Below are positions 26,951-35,242 of a DNA stretch of 38,039 nucleotides, piece by piece. Source of the stretch: Gammaproteobacteria bacterium (lineage in GTDB: Bacteria > Pseudomonadota > Gammaproteobacteria > Arenicellales > UBA868); assembly GCA_016776875.1 (NCBI GenBank), contig JADHSN010000004.1, forward strand, positions 1 to 38,039. The letters are read 5' to 3'. The translations under genes were made by a program, and so were the position numbers. How positions within the stretch are numbered: position 1 is the first letter of the stretch; every line of letters starts with the position of its first letter. The notes below the pieces were generated by a model that did no database searches, was not told the origin of the DNA, and saw only the letters and a program-made list of their open reading frames with translations.

Positions 26951-27129
26951 TAATTCTAGAGCGTGTGGGCATGTTGTGCATAGTGTCCGGAATAGGGTAT
27001 GTGGTTTTAGGATTGTTAGGCGCGGTGCCGCTGGAATTAACAGGCTCCGGTCTCACAAATATTAGAACCCCATCGGGCGTTGCGGTGGTTGGATGTTTAA
27101 TTGCCGCATTTTCGACAAAAGACAGGTAA
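26941..27129 (+). CDS. Small membrane protein, unknown function
   Basis: 62 residues, with one long hydrophobic stretch (MLCIVSGIGYVVLGLLGAVPL) and a second weak one near GVAVVGCLIAAF. No family recognised. The start is uncertain: ATG 26941 lacks a ribosome-binding site and sits in a hairpin, while ATG 26971 would shorten the protein to 52 residues. It is followed after 10 bases by another tiny membrane protein, so the three small genes probably form one transcript. Confidence 0.5.
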   Translation: MTNVILERVGMLCIVSGIGYVVLGLLGAVPLELTGSGLTNIRTPSGVAVVGCLIAAFSTKDR

Positions 27130-27139
27130 AGGAGTTCAA

Positions 27140-27322
27140 ATGTTTAAACGGTCTGACTTTTTCTTGTTGTTGGGCGTGATGCTTTCTTTTTTTGTATCGG
27201 GTTATTTGTGGTTTAACGGGCAAAGGATGGAAGGGCTCTTCACTGCGATATGGGTACCGGCCATCTTGGGTTTCGGCATCTACTTCAAACTCATGATGAT
27301 CTGGGGGAAAATCAATGACTGA
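27140..27322 (+). CDS. Small two-segment membrane protein, unknown function
   Basis: 60 residues from the ATG at 27140, preceded by AAAGGAG (27128-27134). Two hydrophobic segments are visible (FFLLLGVMLSFFVSGYLWF and LFTAIWVPAILGFGIYFKLMM) separated by a short polar turn, NGQRMEG. No family recognised. The good ribosome-binding site and the 8-base overlap with the next gene argue for a real gene. Confidence 0.65.
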   Translation: MFKRSDFFLLLGVMLSFFVSGYLWFNGQRMEGLFTAIWVPAILGFGIYFKLMMIWGKIND

Positions 27323-27428
27323 TCAAGTTTTATTCCTGACTGGCGTCGTTGTTTTTTCCTTAATGGGCTTAGCACTGATCTTGACGATCAAAGAATTCTC
27401 CGACATGAAGCGAAAGAAAGGAAAGTAG
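27315..27428 (+). CDS. 37-residue single-pass membrane protein
   Basis: A very short gene with ATG at 27315 and TAG at 27426-27428. It encodes one hydrophobic helix (VLFLTGVVVFSLMGLALILTI) followed by a basic tail, MKRKKGK, predicting the C-terminus in the cytoplasm. GGGGA (27303-27307) is a good ribosome-binding site, and the start overlaps the preceding gene by 8 bases. This is the layout of small subunits or regulators of membrane complexes, but no partner gene is adjacent. Confidence 0.6.
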   Translation: MTDQVLFLTGVVVFSLMGLALILTIKEFSDMKRKKGK

Positions 27429-27579
27429 GCAAGATCTATATAGAGTGCCACTTTTGAGCTTAGGCAACGCTATCACAGGCTTGTTTGCAATTGAGCGGGC
27501 TTTAGCGCTTTTCGGAAAGAAACTGTCCCGCCGTTTGTTCAGAAGTGCGCAATACCAATTTCTTTCGTTATCATTAGAC

Positions 27580-27654
27580 TGGCGCTCCCTAGGGGAATCG
27601 AACCCCTGTTTCCGGCGTGAGAGGCCAGCGTCCTAACCGCTAGACGAAGGGAGC
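27580..27654 (-). tRNA. tRNA-Glu (anticodon CUC)
   Basis: 75 bases including an encoded CCA (TGG at 27580-27582 on the plus strand). The acceptor stem GCTCCCT/AGGGAGC pairs fully; the T arm is AGGGG-TTCGAAT-CCCCT; the anticodon arm is CTGGC-CTCTCAC-GCCGG with anticodon CTC. The D arm TCTAGCGGTTAGGA and the overall sequence resemble E. coli tRNA-Glu, which has UUC. It decodes GAG only, so a UUC isoacceptor must exist elsewhere. Confidence 0.97.
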
Positions 27655-27665
27655 ATTTATCGGGT

Positions 27666-27681
27666 GCGGATGCTACCATAG
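27666..27681 (-). promoter_or_regulatory. Putative extended -10 promoter of tRNA-Glu
   Basis: On the minus strand this reads CTATGGTAGCATCCGC: extended TGG with hexamer TAGCAT (27675-27670) and a GC-rich discriminator. A start near 27663 would give a leader of about 9 bases. It is near-identical to the rpsP promoter candidate. GC-rich discriminators are typical of stringently controlled stable-RNA promoters. Confidence 0.45.
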
Positions 27682-27798
27682 CGCGACACAATTTTCCCAC
27701 TGGGTCGACATCCTGACATTGGATCAGGAGCTGTCCACCGGTCTAAATCCCCGAGTACCATTAGTCTGAAAGCATCCCATTCTAGCGATACCCTCAAG

Positions 27799-29112
27799 GT
27801 GTCAATTCCCCGTACCTTGCGCCCTGCAGAGCATGGTTTGCAGGTTTCATCGGTAAGTAAAGGCGCTCGAAAGATTATTGAGGAGCTCAAAAGCAAGGGC
27901 TTCCAGGCAGAACTTGTTGGCGGTTGTGTTCGAGATCTACTACTCAATAAAATTCCCAAGGACTTCGACGTCGCGACTAATGCAACGCCCGAACAGGTTC
28001 GCCAGGTTTTCGCTCGTTCTAGAATTATTGGGCGCCGGTTTCGAATTGTACATGTGCGTATGGGTCGGGAGGTCATTGAAGTTTCAACTTACCGCGCATC
28101 CTCCGAGAGTATTGATCTGAAAGCGGATGATGATTCGTCTTACAGTGCGTCTGGGCGTATTCTGCGTGATAACGTGTTCGGTAGTCGTGATCAGGATGTT
28201 TTTCGTCGCGACTTCACGATTAATGCGCTTTATTACGACACTGAGTTGAATACGGTGACTGACTATGTTGACGGATTCTCTGATGTCAAAAAACAAGTGC
28301 TTCAGTTCATTGGTGATCCAGCGCGACGTATAGAGGAAGACCCGGTTCGGATGCTTCGGATTGCCCGGTTCAAATCAAAGTTAGATCTTTTTGTTGACCC
28401 GGCTTGTGAGGCGCTTTGTCGAGAATGTGCCTATCTATTGCGCCAGGTGCCTCCCGCGCGTTTATTTGACGAGATTTTAAAGCTTTTCCATAGCGGCTTT
28501 GCGGTCAGGGTCTTTTTAGAACTTCGGTCGATGGGCTTGTTTTCGGAACTATTTCCCGAAGCCGATCGCGTTTTTAACTCGAGCGATATTGATCCTGACT
28601 CTGGCATTGTTTTTAAAGGACTGGAGAACACGGATCGCCGAATTGATGAAGGCAAGCCGGTCATCGCGGCCTTCCTTTTTGCTGTCCTGCTTTGGCGTTG
28701 TGTGTCTAGACGGCTCCGGTTGAGCGAGTTGGAAAAGCCAGTGAGTTTGATGCAGATGCACCACGCGGCTATTGATGTGCTTGGGCGGCAGGTTCAACGT
28801 GTTGCTATTCCACGCCGGATCTCAACGGTCGTTATGGATATTTGGGATATGCAGGTTCGTCTAGAAGCGCGCCGTCCTCGAACCATAAAGCGTCTGCTGG
28901 AACACAAGCGATTTAGAGCGGGATATGACTTTCTGTTGCTTCGATCACAAGCTGGAGAGGTAAAGACAGAAATTGCGGATTGGTGGACACAAATTCAGGA
29001 AGTTAATGACGAGCAGGCCATTTTGATGATTCAGGCTCTGACGGGTCCAAAAAGCCAGTCAAAGCGCCGTCGGCGACCTCGTAAACGGCAGCCCAGGCGA
29101 CCCTCGGAATGA
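27799..29112 (+). CDS. pcnB: Poly(A) polymerase I PcnB
   Basis: 437 residues. PcnB adds poly(A) tails to RNA 3' ends and promotes decay. The class II nucleotidyltransferase head shows LVGGCVRDLLLN and KDFDVATNATPEQV with the catalytic aspartates, then RRFRIVHVRMGREVIEVSTYRA and RRDFTINALYYD; the neck has RIEEDPVRMLRIARFKSKL. This distinguishes it from CCA-adding enzyme by the PcnB-type RRFRIVHV segment. The C-terminus is very basic (SKRRRRPRKRQPRRPSE), suited to RNA binding. The start is a GTG (27799) with a weak ribosome-binding site; no upstream in-frame ATG exists. The stop overlaps folK by 4 bases. Confidence 0.93.
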   Translation: MSIPRTLRPAEHGLQVSSVSKGARKIIEELKSKGFQAELVGGCVRDLLLNKIPKDFDVATNATPEQVRQVFARSRIIGRRFRIVHVRMGREVIEVSTYRASSESIDLKADDDSSYSASGRILRDNVFGSRDQDVFRRDFTINALYYDTELNTVTDYVDGFSDVKKQVLQFIGDPARRIEEDPVRMLRIARFKSKLDLFVDPACEALCRECAYLLRQVPPARLFDEILKLFHSGFAVRVFLELRSMGLFSELFPEADRVFNSSDIDPDSGIVFKGLENTDRRIDEGKPVIAAFLFAVLLWRCVSRRLRLSELEKPVSLMQMHHAAIDVLGRQVQRVAIPRRISTVVMDIWDMQVRLEARRPRTIKRLLEHKRFRAGYDFLLLRSQAGEVKTEIADWWTQIQEVNDEQAILMIQALTGPKSQSKRRRRPRKRQPRRPSE

Positions 29113-29633
29113 CTCACGATCAAGGATTGGTTAATGCCTGGATCGGTTTCGGCGCCAATTTGGGTGACCCACAAAAAGCGATCCAATCCGCGCTTCGATC
29201 GCTGGTCAGTACATCTGGCACCACGGTTACTGCGGTATCATCTTTTTATCGCACGGCACCCGTCGGATTCGACGATCAACCGGATTTCCTCAATGGAGTT
29301 GCTCGAATCAAAACAAATCTAGATTCGGGGGTACTTTTGGGACGATTATTGGAAATTGAGGCGGAAATCGGGAGAATTCGGACGAGCGAGCGTTTTGGTC
29401 CGAGGGTTATCGATCTTGATCTCCTTTTGTTCGGGGATCAGATAATCGATAGCGACGTATTAACGGTTCCGCATCCTCGCATGCAACTTCGTCGATTTGT
29501 TCTTGAGCCGCTCGCGGAGATCGAGGGCGAGATGGTTTTCCCGGGCGGGATCACCTTGAGTGCCTGCCTTAAGGATTGCGAGAATCAAGAGGTGACTCGA
29601 GAAGGCGCCATTGATTTCTCGGAGGCAAATTAA
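29109..29633 (+). CDS. folK: HPPK: 2-amino-4-hydroxy-6-hydroxymethyldihydropteridine pyrophosphokinase
   Basis: 174 residues, normal length. FolK transfers pyrophosphate from ATP to hydroxymethyldihydropterin in folate synthesis. The family motifs are AWIGFGANLGDP near the start, FYRTAPVGFDDQPDFLNGV, and the signature RFGPRVIDLDLLLFG with the two Mg-binding aspartates, then VPHPRMQLRRFVLEPLAEI. It starts in an ATGA overlap with pcnB, the same gene order as E. coli. Confidence 0.96.
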   Translation: MTHDQGLVNAWIGFGANLGDPQKAIQSALRSLVSTSGTTVTAVSSFYRTAPVGFDDQPDFLNGVARIKTNLDSGVLLGRLLEIEAEIGRIRTSERFGPRVIDLDLLLFGDQIIDSDVLTVPHPRMQLRRFVLEPLAEIEGEMVFPGGITLSACLKDCENQEVTREGAIDFSEAN

Positions 29634-29679
29634 CTGGGGGTCTCAAATTTGCCCGACAATGGGTTAAAATAATACCTTC

Positions 29680-29706
29680 TGAAATGCTGTTTTATTTCAT
29701 TTTTTT
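29680..29706 (+). terminator. Weak AT-rich terminator candidate after folK
   Basis: TGAAAT (29680-29685) pairs with ATTTCA (29694-29699) across an 8-base loop, followed by seven T. The stem is short and AT-rich, so efficiency is doubtful, but the position between folK and trpS fits. Confidence 0.3.
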
Positions 29707-29743
29707 ACCCTTACGAGTGATCGCTTGGACATAGTACTCAATC

Positions 29744-30958
29744 ATGAATTCTGAGCCTGAAGCGGGCAAGATTCTGTCGGGGATGCGTCCAACAGGACGT
29801 TTACATCTTGGTCATTACCACGGCGTTTTAAAAAACTGGGTCAGGCTGCAGGAAAGGAGTCAGTGCTTCTTTTTTGTGGCTGATTGGCATGCATTGACGA
29901 CACATTATGACGATCCCAGTGAGATGGGCACCCATGTTTGGGACATGCTGGTCGATTGGTTAGCTGCCGGTGTCGATCCTGAGCGCGCCACGCTATTTAT
30001 CCAGTCCCGAGTCCCTCAACATGCCGAACTTCACTTGTTGCTTTCGATGGTGACACCGTTGGGCTGGCTTTTAAGGGTTCCAAGCTTTAAGGATCAGCAA
30101 CAGAAATTGAAAGAACGGGATTTGGCAACCTACGGTTTCTTGGGGTATCCGTTGTTACAGAGCGCTGATATTTTGATGTATCGCGCAACTGGAGTGCCCG
30201 TCGGGGAGGATCAGGTTCCTCATGTGGAATTAACCCGTGAGATTGCTCGAAGATTCAATCATATTTTTGGCCGAGATATCGCTTTTGAAGAAAAAGCAGG
30301 TGAGGCGGTTAAAGGACTTGGTAAGAAACTCGCCAAGCAGTTCAGCCAAGCGAGAGGGCGGTGGCAACAAGAGGGTGATCAGGAAGCCTATGATCAGGCA
30401 CTATCGGTCATTCAGCAGTCTGTAAATATATCGGCAGAAAATAAAGAGCGACTGATCGGTTTTCTGGATGGGGGTGGTCGCGAAATTTTGCCGGAACCGG
30501 CGGCATTACTAACACCTGCTGCTAAGATGCCCGGCCTCGACGGCCAGAAGATGTCCAAATCCTATAACAACACGATACAAATGCGGGATGATCCTGACCG
30601 GGTCAACTCCCGTTTGATGTCAATGCCTACTGATCCAGCTCGACAGCGGCGCAATGATCCGGGGGATCCCGAGCGTTGTCCCGTATGGGAATTGCACAAG
30701 ATCTATACCGCCAGCGACACACGTGAGACGCTTGCGGCCGGATGCAAAAGTGCGGGCATTGGTTGCGTGGATTGTAAAAAACCTTTGCTCGAAAAAATAC
30801 TTGAAGAACAAGCAGAACTGCAGGACCGTGCCAGACCGTTTGAGCAGAATCCTGCCCGAGTGCGCGAGGTGATTGAGTCGGGCTGTGAACGGGCGCGTGA
30901 AGTCGCGGAAGAGACGCTTAATGAAGTACGTTTGGCCGTGGGAACTAAATATCAATGA
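29744..30958 (+). CDS. trpS: Tryptophanyl-tRNA synthetase
   Basis: 404 residues, longer than the E. coli enzyme (about 334) because of an insertion around 185-245, as in pseudomonad-type TrpRS. Class I motifs are HLGH (21-24, in PTGRLHLGHYHG) and KMSKS (269-273), plus GEDQVPHVELTREIARR. The C-terminal CKSAGIGCVDCKKPL is typical. TrpS charges tRNA-Trp in the cytoplasm. The ATG at 29744 gives the expected N-terminus, though no strong ribosome-binding site is seen. It overlaps scpA by 4 bases, starting a coupled run of four genes. Confidence 0.97.
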   Translation: MNSEPEAGKILSGMRPTGRLHLGHYHGVLKNWVRLQERSQCFFFVADWHALTTHYDDPSEMGTHVWDMLVDWLAAGVDPERATLFIQSRVPQHAELHLLLSMVTPLGWLLRVPSFKDQQQKLKERDLATYGFLGYPLLQSADILMYRATGVPVGEDQVPHVELTREIARRFNHIFGRDIAFEEKAGEAVKGLGKKLAKQFSQARGRWQQEGDQEAYDQALSVIQQSVNISAENKERLIGFLDGGGREILPEPAALLTPAAKMPGLDGQKMSKSYNNTIQMRDDPDRVNSRLMSMPTDPARQRRNDPGDPERCPVWELHKIYTASDTRETLAAGCKSAGIGCVDCKKPLLEKILEEQAELQDRARPFEQNPARVREVIESGCERAREVAEETLNEVRLAVGTKYQ

Positions 30959-31773
30959 GCAGTAAAACGGTCACTAAGGCCGACCAGGCAGATGCGTTGC
31001 AGAGCGCTACGGCGGTTGTTGGGGGAAAGCCTCTGGAACAATGGCCAAAAGATCTGTATATCCCGCCAGAAGCGCTCGAGGTGGTGTTGGAAAGCTTTCA
31101 GGGGCCGCTGGATTTGTTGCTCTATCTTATTCGAAAGCAGAATATCGATATTCTTAATTTGCCAATTGCCGATATTACGCGCCAGTACACACATTACATC
31201 GATCTTATGCAGCAGATGCGCCTTGATCTTGCGGGGGATTACCTTGTGATGGCGACGATGCTCGCCGAGATCAAGTCACGAATGCTCCTTCCTCGCCCGG
31301 ATCTGGATGAAGAGGATGAGGATGATCCTCGTGCGGTACTGATTCGTCGACTTCAAGAGTATGAACGATTCAAGAATGCAGCAGAGAGTCTTGATATGCG
31401 GCCTCGACTTGAGCGGGATCTCCATCTGGCGTACGCCGCTGTGGAAGACCCTGATCCACCCAAGATAGTTGCGGAAGTATCACTCGATGACCTGGTCGCG
31501 GCAATGCGAGTGGCAATGCTGGCAGCGTCGCGTCGGCAGCATCTGCAAATGGTTCCCGAGACTTTTTCGGTTCGCGAACGGATGAGCCAGGTTCTGGAGC
31601 GTGTTCGCAGCGGGGAATATGTTGCGCTCGGAGATTTTTTTACGCCTGAAGAGGGTCGAATGGGTCTAGTTGTTAGCTTTATATCGATTCTCGAATTAGT
31701 CAGGGACGGTATTCTTTTAGTGACTCAAACAGGAGAATTCGCCCCTATTCACGTCAGAGTTAAACCTTCATGA
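30955..31773 (+). CDS. scpA: Segregation and condensation protein A
   Basis: 272 residues. ScpA is the kleisin that bridges SMC heads; with ScpB it compacts chromosomes. The family pattern is clear: VVLESFQGPLDLLLYLIRKQNIDILNLPIADITRQY and DYLVMATMLAEIKSRMLLP, then an acidic linker (DEEDEDDPR) and a C-terminal winged-helix segment ending in SFISILELVRDGILLVTQ. The N-terminus has about 35 extra residues before the kleisin head. It starts in an ATGA overlap with trpS and ends in an ATGA overlap with scpB. Confidence 0.95.
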   Translation: MSSKTVTKADQADALQSATAVVGGKPLEQWPKDLYIPPEALEVVLESFQGPLDLLLYLIRKQNIDILNLPIADITRQYTHYIDLMQQMRLDLAGDYLVMATMLAEIKSRMLLPRPDLDEEDEDDPRAVLIRRLQEYERFKNAAESLDMRPRLERDLHLAYAAVEDPDPPKIVAEVSLDDLVAAMRVAMLAASRRQHLQMVPETFSVRERMSQVLERVRSGEYVALGDFFTPEEGRMGLVVSFISILELVRDGILLVTQTGEFAPIHVRVKPS

Positions 31774-32525
31774 AAGTTAAACCGGAGATGGTCAGCGCTC
31801 TTGAAGCGGCTCTTTTCTCGTCTGAACGCCCTTTAGGTGTTCGGGAGCTCTTAGCACTTTTTGACAAGCGTACCAAGAAAGAATCTATTGAGGCGGGGAT
31901 TCGTCAATTGCAGGAAGACTACAAGGGGCGAGGCGTCGAGTTAGCGGAAGTGGCGGGCGGCTTTAGATTTCAAACGCATATTGATCATGCGCCAGCTCTT
32001 CGGATATTGCGGGAGAGGCGTCCACCACGGTACTCTCGCGCGCTGCTTGAAACCCTTGCCATTATTGCTTACCGGCAGCCGGTTACTCGTGGTGATATCG
32101 AAGAAATTCGCGGCGTCACGGTGACGACTGAAATTATGCGGGTCTTGATTGAGCGAGAGTGGATCGCACAGTCCGGAACCCGAGAAGTGCCGGGACATCC
32201 CGCACTCTATGTCACGACTCCGCTATTTCTCGAGTACTTCGGGCTTGATTCGATTGACGCACTACCGACGTTAGATGAGGAGCGACAATTAGTCGAAATT
32301 GCGAAAGAACTCGGTATTGATATGCCCGAATCTTTGCAGATAACGTCGCCCCTGCCGGACGATGAAGAGGGTATTCAAACGGCTGACGATGCTGATCTCG
32401 AGGAAGAAGAGGAAACTGCAAACACCAGTCAGCCCGAAGATGGTGATTTCAATTTAAAAGAGGACAGCGATAATTCGGATGAGGCAACGGTTAAGCGAAT
32501 CGCCGTAAATTCGGAATTTGACTGA
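31770..32525 (+). CDS. scpB: Segregation and condensation protein B
   Basis: 251 residues. The two winged-helix domains are visible: VSALEAALFSSERPLGVRELLALF, then RYSRALLETLAIIAYRQPVTRGDIEEIRGV and ALYVTTPLFLEYFGLDSIDALPTL. ScpB dimers stabilise the SMC-ScpA complex. About 60 residues after the conserved core (from about 190) are strongly acidic (D/E-rich), an extension seen in many proteobacterial ScpB proteins. It overlaps scpA by 4 bases and rluB by 8 bases. Confidence 0.95.
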   Translation: MKVKPEMVSALEAALFSSERPLGVRELLALFDKRTKKESIEAGIRQLQEDYKGRGVELAEVAGGFRFQTHIDHAPALRILRERRPPRYSRALLETLAIIAYRQPVTRGDIEEIRGVTVTTEIMRVLIEREWIAQSGTREVPGHPALYVTTPLFLEYFGLDSIDALPTLDEERQLVEIAKELGIDMPESLQITSPLPDDEEGIQTADDADLEEEEETANTSQPEDGDFNLKEDSDNSDEATVKRIAVNSEFD

Positions 32526-33360
32526 ACGGATTCATAAAGCGCTAGCGAGAGCGGGTCTTGGCTCACGCCGAGAAATTGAAGCGTGGATAATAGAAGGCCG
32601 CGTTATCGTTAATGAACGCCCAGCGGTGCTTGGGCAACAACTGACCTCAAACTGTCGGGTTGTCGTGGATGGCGAGCGTGTTCGGCTGGCAAGGCAATCG
32701 ACTGCCACCGGGCAAGTGCTGCTGTACCATAAGCCGGTCGGTGAAATTTGTTCTCGCAGTGATCCGCAAGGTCGCCCTAATGTATTTGATAGGCTGCCCC
32801 GACTACGCGGCAAGCGTTGGGTCTCGGTTGGTCGCCTCGATATAAATACATCGGGTTTGATGATATTCACGACTGATGGCGAGCTCGCCAATCGACTCAT
32901 GCATCCGTCGAGCGAGATGGAGCGCGAATATCGTTGTCGCGTGCGCGGTAATGTTTCCAGCGAAGCTTTAAGTCAATTACTTAAGGGCGTCAAACTAGAC
33001 GGACACTTGTGCCGTTTTGAGTCCGTGACAGGGAAGCCGGGTACGGGCGCAAATTGCTGGTTCAGAGTAGTGATCAAAGAGGGGCGTTATCGAGAGGTCC
33101 GTCGAATGTGGCAAAGCATCGGATGCTCCGTTAATCGGCTTATTCGCCTGCGATATGGACCATTTTCCCTCGATCATCGACATCAACCTGGAGAGAGTGT
33201 CGAGTTAGGAGAGGATTTAAAAAAGCTTTTGATCCGAAGCATCGGAAGAAAACCAACGCTTCAGGCGGAGAAGAAGGTCCGTCAACCCAATCGTCTGCGC
33301 ACATCTTCAAAGGGTCGAGCAAGAATCACAAAAAATAGACGACAAAAGCCGCGAGCCTAA
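32518..33360 (+). CDS. rluB: 23S rRNA pseudouridine synthase RluB
   Basis: 280 residues. An S4 RNA-binding domain (IHKALARAGLGSRREIEAWI) is followed by an RsuA-family catalytic domain with GRLDINTSGLMIFT (catalytic D108), ANRLMHPSSEMEREYR and EGRYREVRRMW. The C-terminal 40 residues are basic and disordered-looking. RluB converts U2605 of 23S rRNA to pseudouridine; the location after scpAB supports RluB over RluE or RluF. The start is a TTG (32518) overlapping scpB by 8 bases; it is required for an intact S4 domain. Confidence 0.9.
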   Translation: MTERIHKALARAGLGSRREIEAWIIEGRVIVNERPAVLGQQLTSNCRVVVDGERVRLARQSTATGQVLLYHKPVGEICSRSDPQGRPNVFDRLPRLRGKRWVSVGRLDINTSGLMIFTTDGELANRLMHPSSEMEREYRCRVRGNVSSEALSQLLKGVKLDGHLCRFESVTGKPGTGANCWFRVVIKEGRYREVRRMWQSIGCSVNRLIRLRYGPFSLDHRHQPGESVELGEDLKKLLIRSIGRKPTLQAEKKVRQPNRLRTSSKGRARITKNRRQKPRA

Positions 33361-33404
33361 ATAAAGAAACGTGACGCTTGAGGCCGGGTAAGCGCGCAAG
33401 GGCG

Positions 33405-33902
33405 CTAGCGATCTTTCTTTGGATTTAGATGGGTCGCGTCGCCGTCAATCCGGCCCGTAAAATTAAACGCTTTCCCGAACCCCTTGATCCATTGCCCACC
33501 CAGAGGTTCTAGGGCAAATATTTGAAAGTCAGGAAGCGCGCTCAAGGTGTCGATAATCTCTCCAAAGCGCTCCAAGAATTTTGGAATGAGTGTTTGCCAC
33601 TCGGGCGTGTTTTGGTCAAAACGTCTTGTTGCACATTGGAACTGTAGCCGTCGGCGCGCATAGATTTGAACACACTTGTCCTCGTCTTCAATGAAAAGCA
33701 GCGTTGCGCGAGCGTCACGAATTAGGTTTGGGGTATGAGCCGAGAGATGGCTGGCTAGAATATAAAACACCCCATCATCGTCAATATATGGAGAGTAGCT
33801 GAGATCGGGTGATCCATCTTGGTTTATGGTTGATAGCAATACTGATTGAAAGTCGGCTAGGAAAAATTCGCACTCTGTTTTTAGTTTTGTATTGAGACTC
33901 AT
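33405..33902 (-). CDS. HugZ-like pyridoxamine 5'-phosphate oxidase-fold protein
   Basis: 165 residues with the split-barrel pattern of FMN/heme-binding proteins: FQSVLLSTINQDGSPDLSYSPYIDDDGVFYILASHLSAHTPNL near the start, and LLFIEDEDKC. The C-terminal GGQWIKGFGKAFNFTGR matches the GFGKA motif of the HugZ/HutZ heme-degrading group, which suggests heme use or heme-iron release. It lies 22 bp after metC on the same strand, so it is likely co-transcribed. FMN-linked oxidase activity is an alternative. Confidence 0.78.
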   Translation of the reverse strand: MSLNTKLKTECEFFLADFQSVLLSTINQDGSPDLSYSPYIDDDGVFYILASHLSAHTPNLIRDARATLLFIEDEDKCVQIYARRRLQFQCATRRFDQNTPEWQTLIPKFLERFGEIIDTLSALPDFQIFALEPLGGQWIKGFGKAFNFTGRIDGDATHLNPKKDR

Positions 33903-33924
33903 AGTTTTTTATGGGTTAGTGCGT

Positions 33925-35115
33925 TTATTTATTCAACCGGACAAATCCATTTTCAAGATCCGATTTCAGATCATCAATCTCTTCTAATCCCGCATGGATG
34001 CGGAGAAGTTGCCCGTCTGTCTTCCACTGGGTCGCGGTTCGATGCCGCTCTGGATAAGCAGGAATCATTAAACTCTCAAATCCACCCCAGCTGGCTCCGA
34101 TACCGAAAAGTTTCATTCCGTTGACCATATCGAGCAAGCGCTGGCGGGGCCTGGGTTTAAGTATGACGCCGAAAAGTCCCGAAGCGCCGAGGAAATCACG
34201 CTTCCAAAAGGTATGGCCGGGATGGTTGGGTAATGCGGGATGGAGCACTTGCAAAACTTCGTTTCGGCCTAGAAACCATTCGACTAGCGCAAGGGCATTC
34301 GCTTCATGGGACTTTAATCTTGTAATTAAGGTTCGCGTGCTGCGCAGGGTTGAATAAGCATCGTCTGGCGCTGCCGTCTGTCCAAAAAGTCGATGGGTGC
34401 TTCTTATTTTTTCAGAGACATGCTCAGCCGAGATAATGATGCCCATCATGACATCACTATGTCCACACAGATATTTGGTCGCGGCGTGAATTGAAACATC
34501 AACGCCATGGGCGAATGATTTAAAAAAGACAGGCGTCGCCCAGGTATTATCAAGAATGGTAATCACCCCGTGCGCTTTGGCAACCGCCGTAATCGCGGGA
34601 ATATCCTGCACTTCAAACGTTAGCGATCCTGGTGACTCGAGGAAGATCACTTTAGTGGTCGAGCGGATCAGATCTTTGATATCTCCGCCGATTAACGGGT
34701 CGTAGTACTCGACGCTCACGCCAAGATCCGTCAAGTATTCATCACAGAAAATTCGATTAGGCCAATAAACGGTATCTGCGATTAGTAGATGATCTCCTGG
34801 TCTTAAGAACGTCGTTAACGCAATGGATATCGCTGCAAGGCCGGAAGGCAGTAACACGGCATCATAACCGCCTTCGAGATCGGCAACGACAGTCTCCAAA
34901 TCGAAAGTGGTGGGCGTCCCCAGCAGTCCATAGACAACTCGATTCTTATTGGATGGGTCATGCCGTCTCTCAAAGGCATCCACATCTGGATGAAGAACGG
35001 TAGATGCGCGATAAACGGGCGTATTGACAACGCCGTGATGATCTTTTGATGAGCGCCCATTAATGATCGCACGAGTTTTCTCGCTGAGATGTGTCGGATC
35101 TGGATGTTTTTTCAT
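33925..35115 (-). CDS. metC: Cystathionine beta-lyase MetC
   Basis: 396 residues, PLP-dependent Cys/Met metabolism enzyme. Conserved features: YGLLGTPTTFDLE, LLPSGLAAIS, LDNTWATPVFFKS and the PLP lysine K214 in SIHAATKYLCGHSDVMMG. The C-terminus has SWGGFESL and LLRIHAGLEEIDDLKSDL. The enzyme splits cystathionine into homocysteine, pyruvate and ammonia in methionine synthesis; cystathionine gamma-synthase/lyase is less likely because the W-containing SWGGFESL segment is MetC-like. It diverges from argD over 127 bp. Confidence 0.9.
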   Translation of the reverse strand: MKKHPDPTHLSEKTRAIINGRSSKDHHGVVNTPVYRASTVLHPDVDAFERRHDPSNKNRVVYGLLGTPTTFDLETVVADLEGGYDAVLLPSGLAAISIALTTFLRPGDHLLIADTVYWPNRIFCDEYLTDLGVSVEYYDPLIGGDIKDLIRSTTKVIFLESPGSLTFEVQDIPAITAVAKAHGVITILDNTWATPVFFKSFAHGVDVSIHAATKYLCGHSDVMMGIIISAEHVSEKIRSTHRLFGQTAAPDDAYSTLRSTRTLITRLKSHEANALALVEWFLGRNEVLQVLHPALPNHPGHTFWKRDFLGASGLFGVILKPRPRQRLLDMVNGMKLFGIGASWGGFESLMIPAYPERHRTATQWKTDGQLLRIHAGLEEIDDLKSDLENGFVRLNK

Positions 35116-35242
35116 AATGCCGATATTTTAGCCGGTGTGGCGCTAGGGTTTACGTCGAGCTTTAAGACCGGTCTGGATGTTTTTTGCATTCAGGGAGGCT
35201 AGAATTCTCAACTCTATAAGTGGGGAAAGCAAGGATCGAGAA
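35116..35242. promoter_or_regulatory. Divergent metC / argD promoter region
   Basis: Two similar -10-like sites face outward: GGCTAAAAT on the minus strand (hexamer 35125-35130) for metC, and GGCTAGAAT on the plus strand (hexamer 35200-35205) for argD, 38 bases before its ATG. No clear -35 elements, so assignment is tentative. AAGGA (35231-35235) is the argD ribosome-binding site. Confidence 0.35.

Noticed and set aside
27445-27636. 63-residue plus-strand reading frame ending in ESNPCFRRERPAS
   Set aside because: It runs antisense through the tRNA-Glu gene; the C-terminal part is a translation of the tRNA complement, a common artefact.
32532-32900. 122-residue minus-strand frame within rluB
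   Set aside because: Antisense shadow of the conserved S4 and catalytic domains; no family features.
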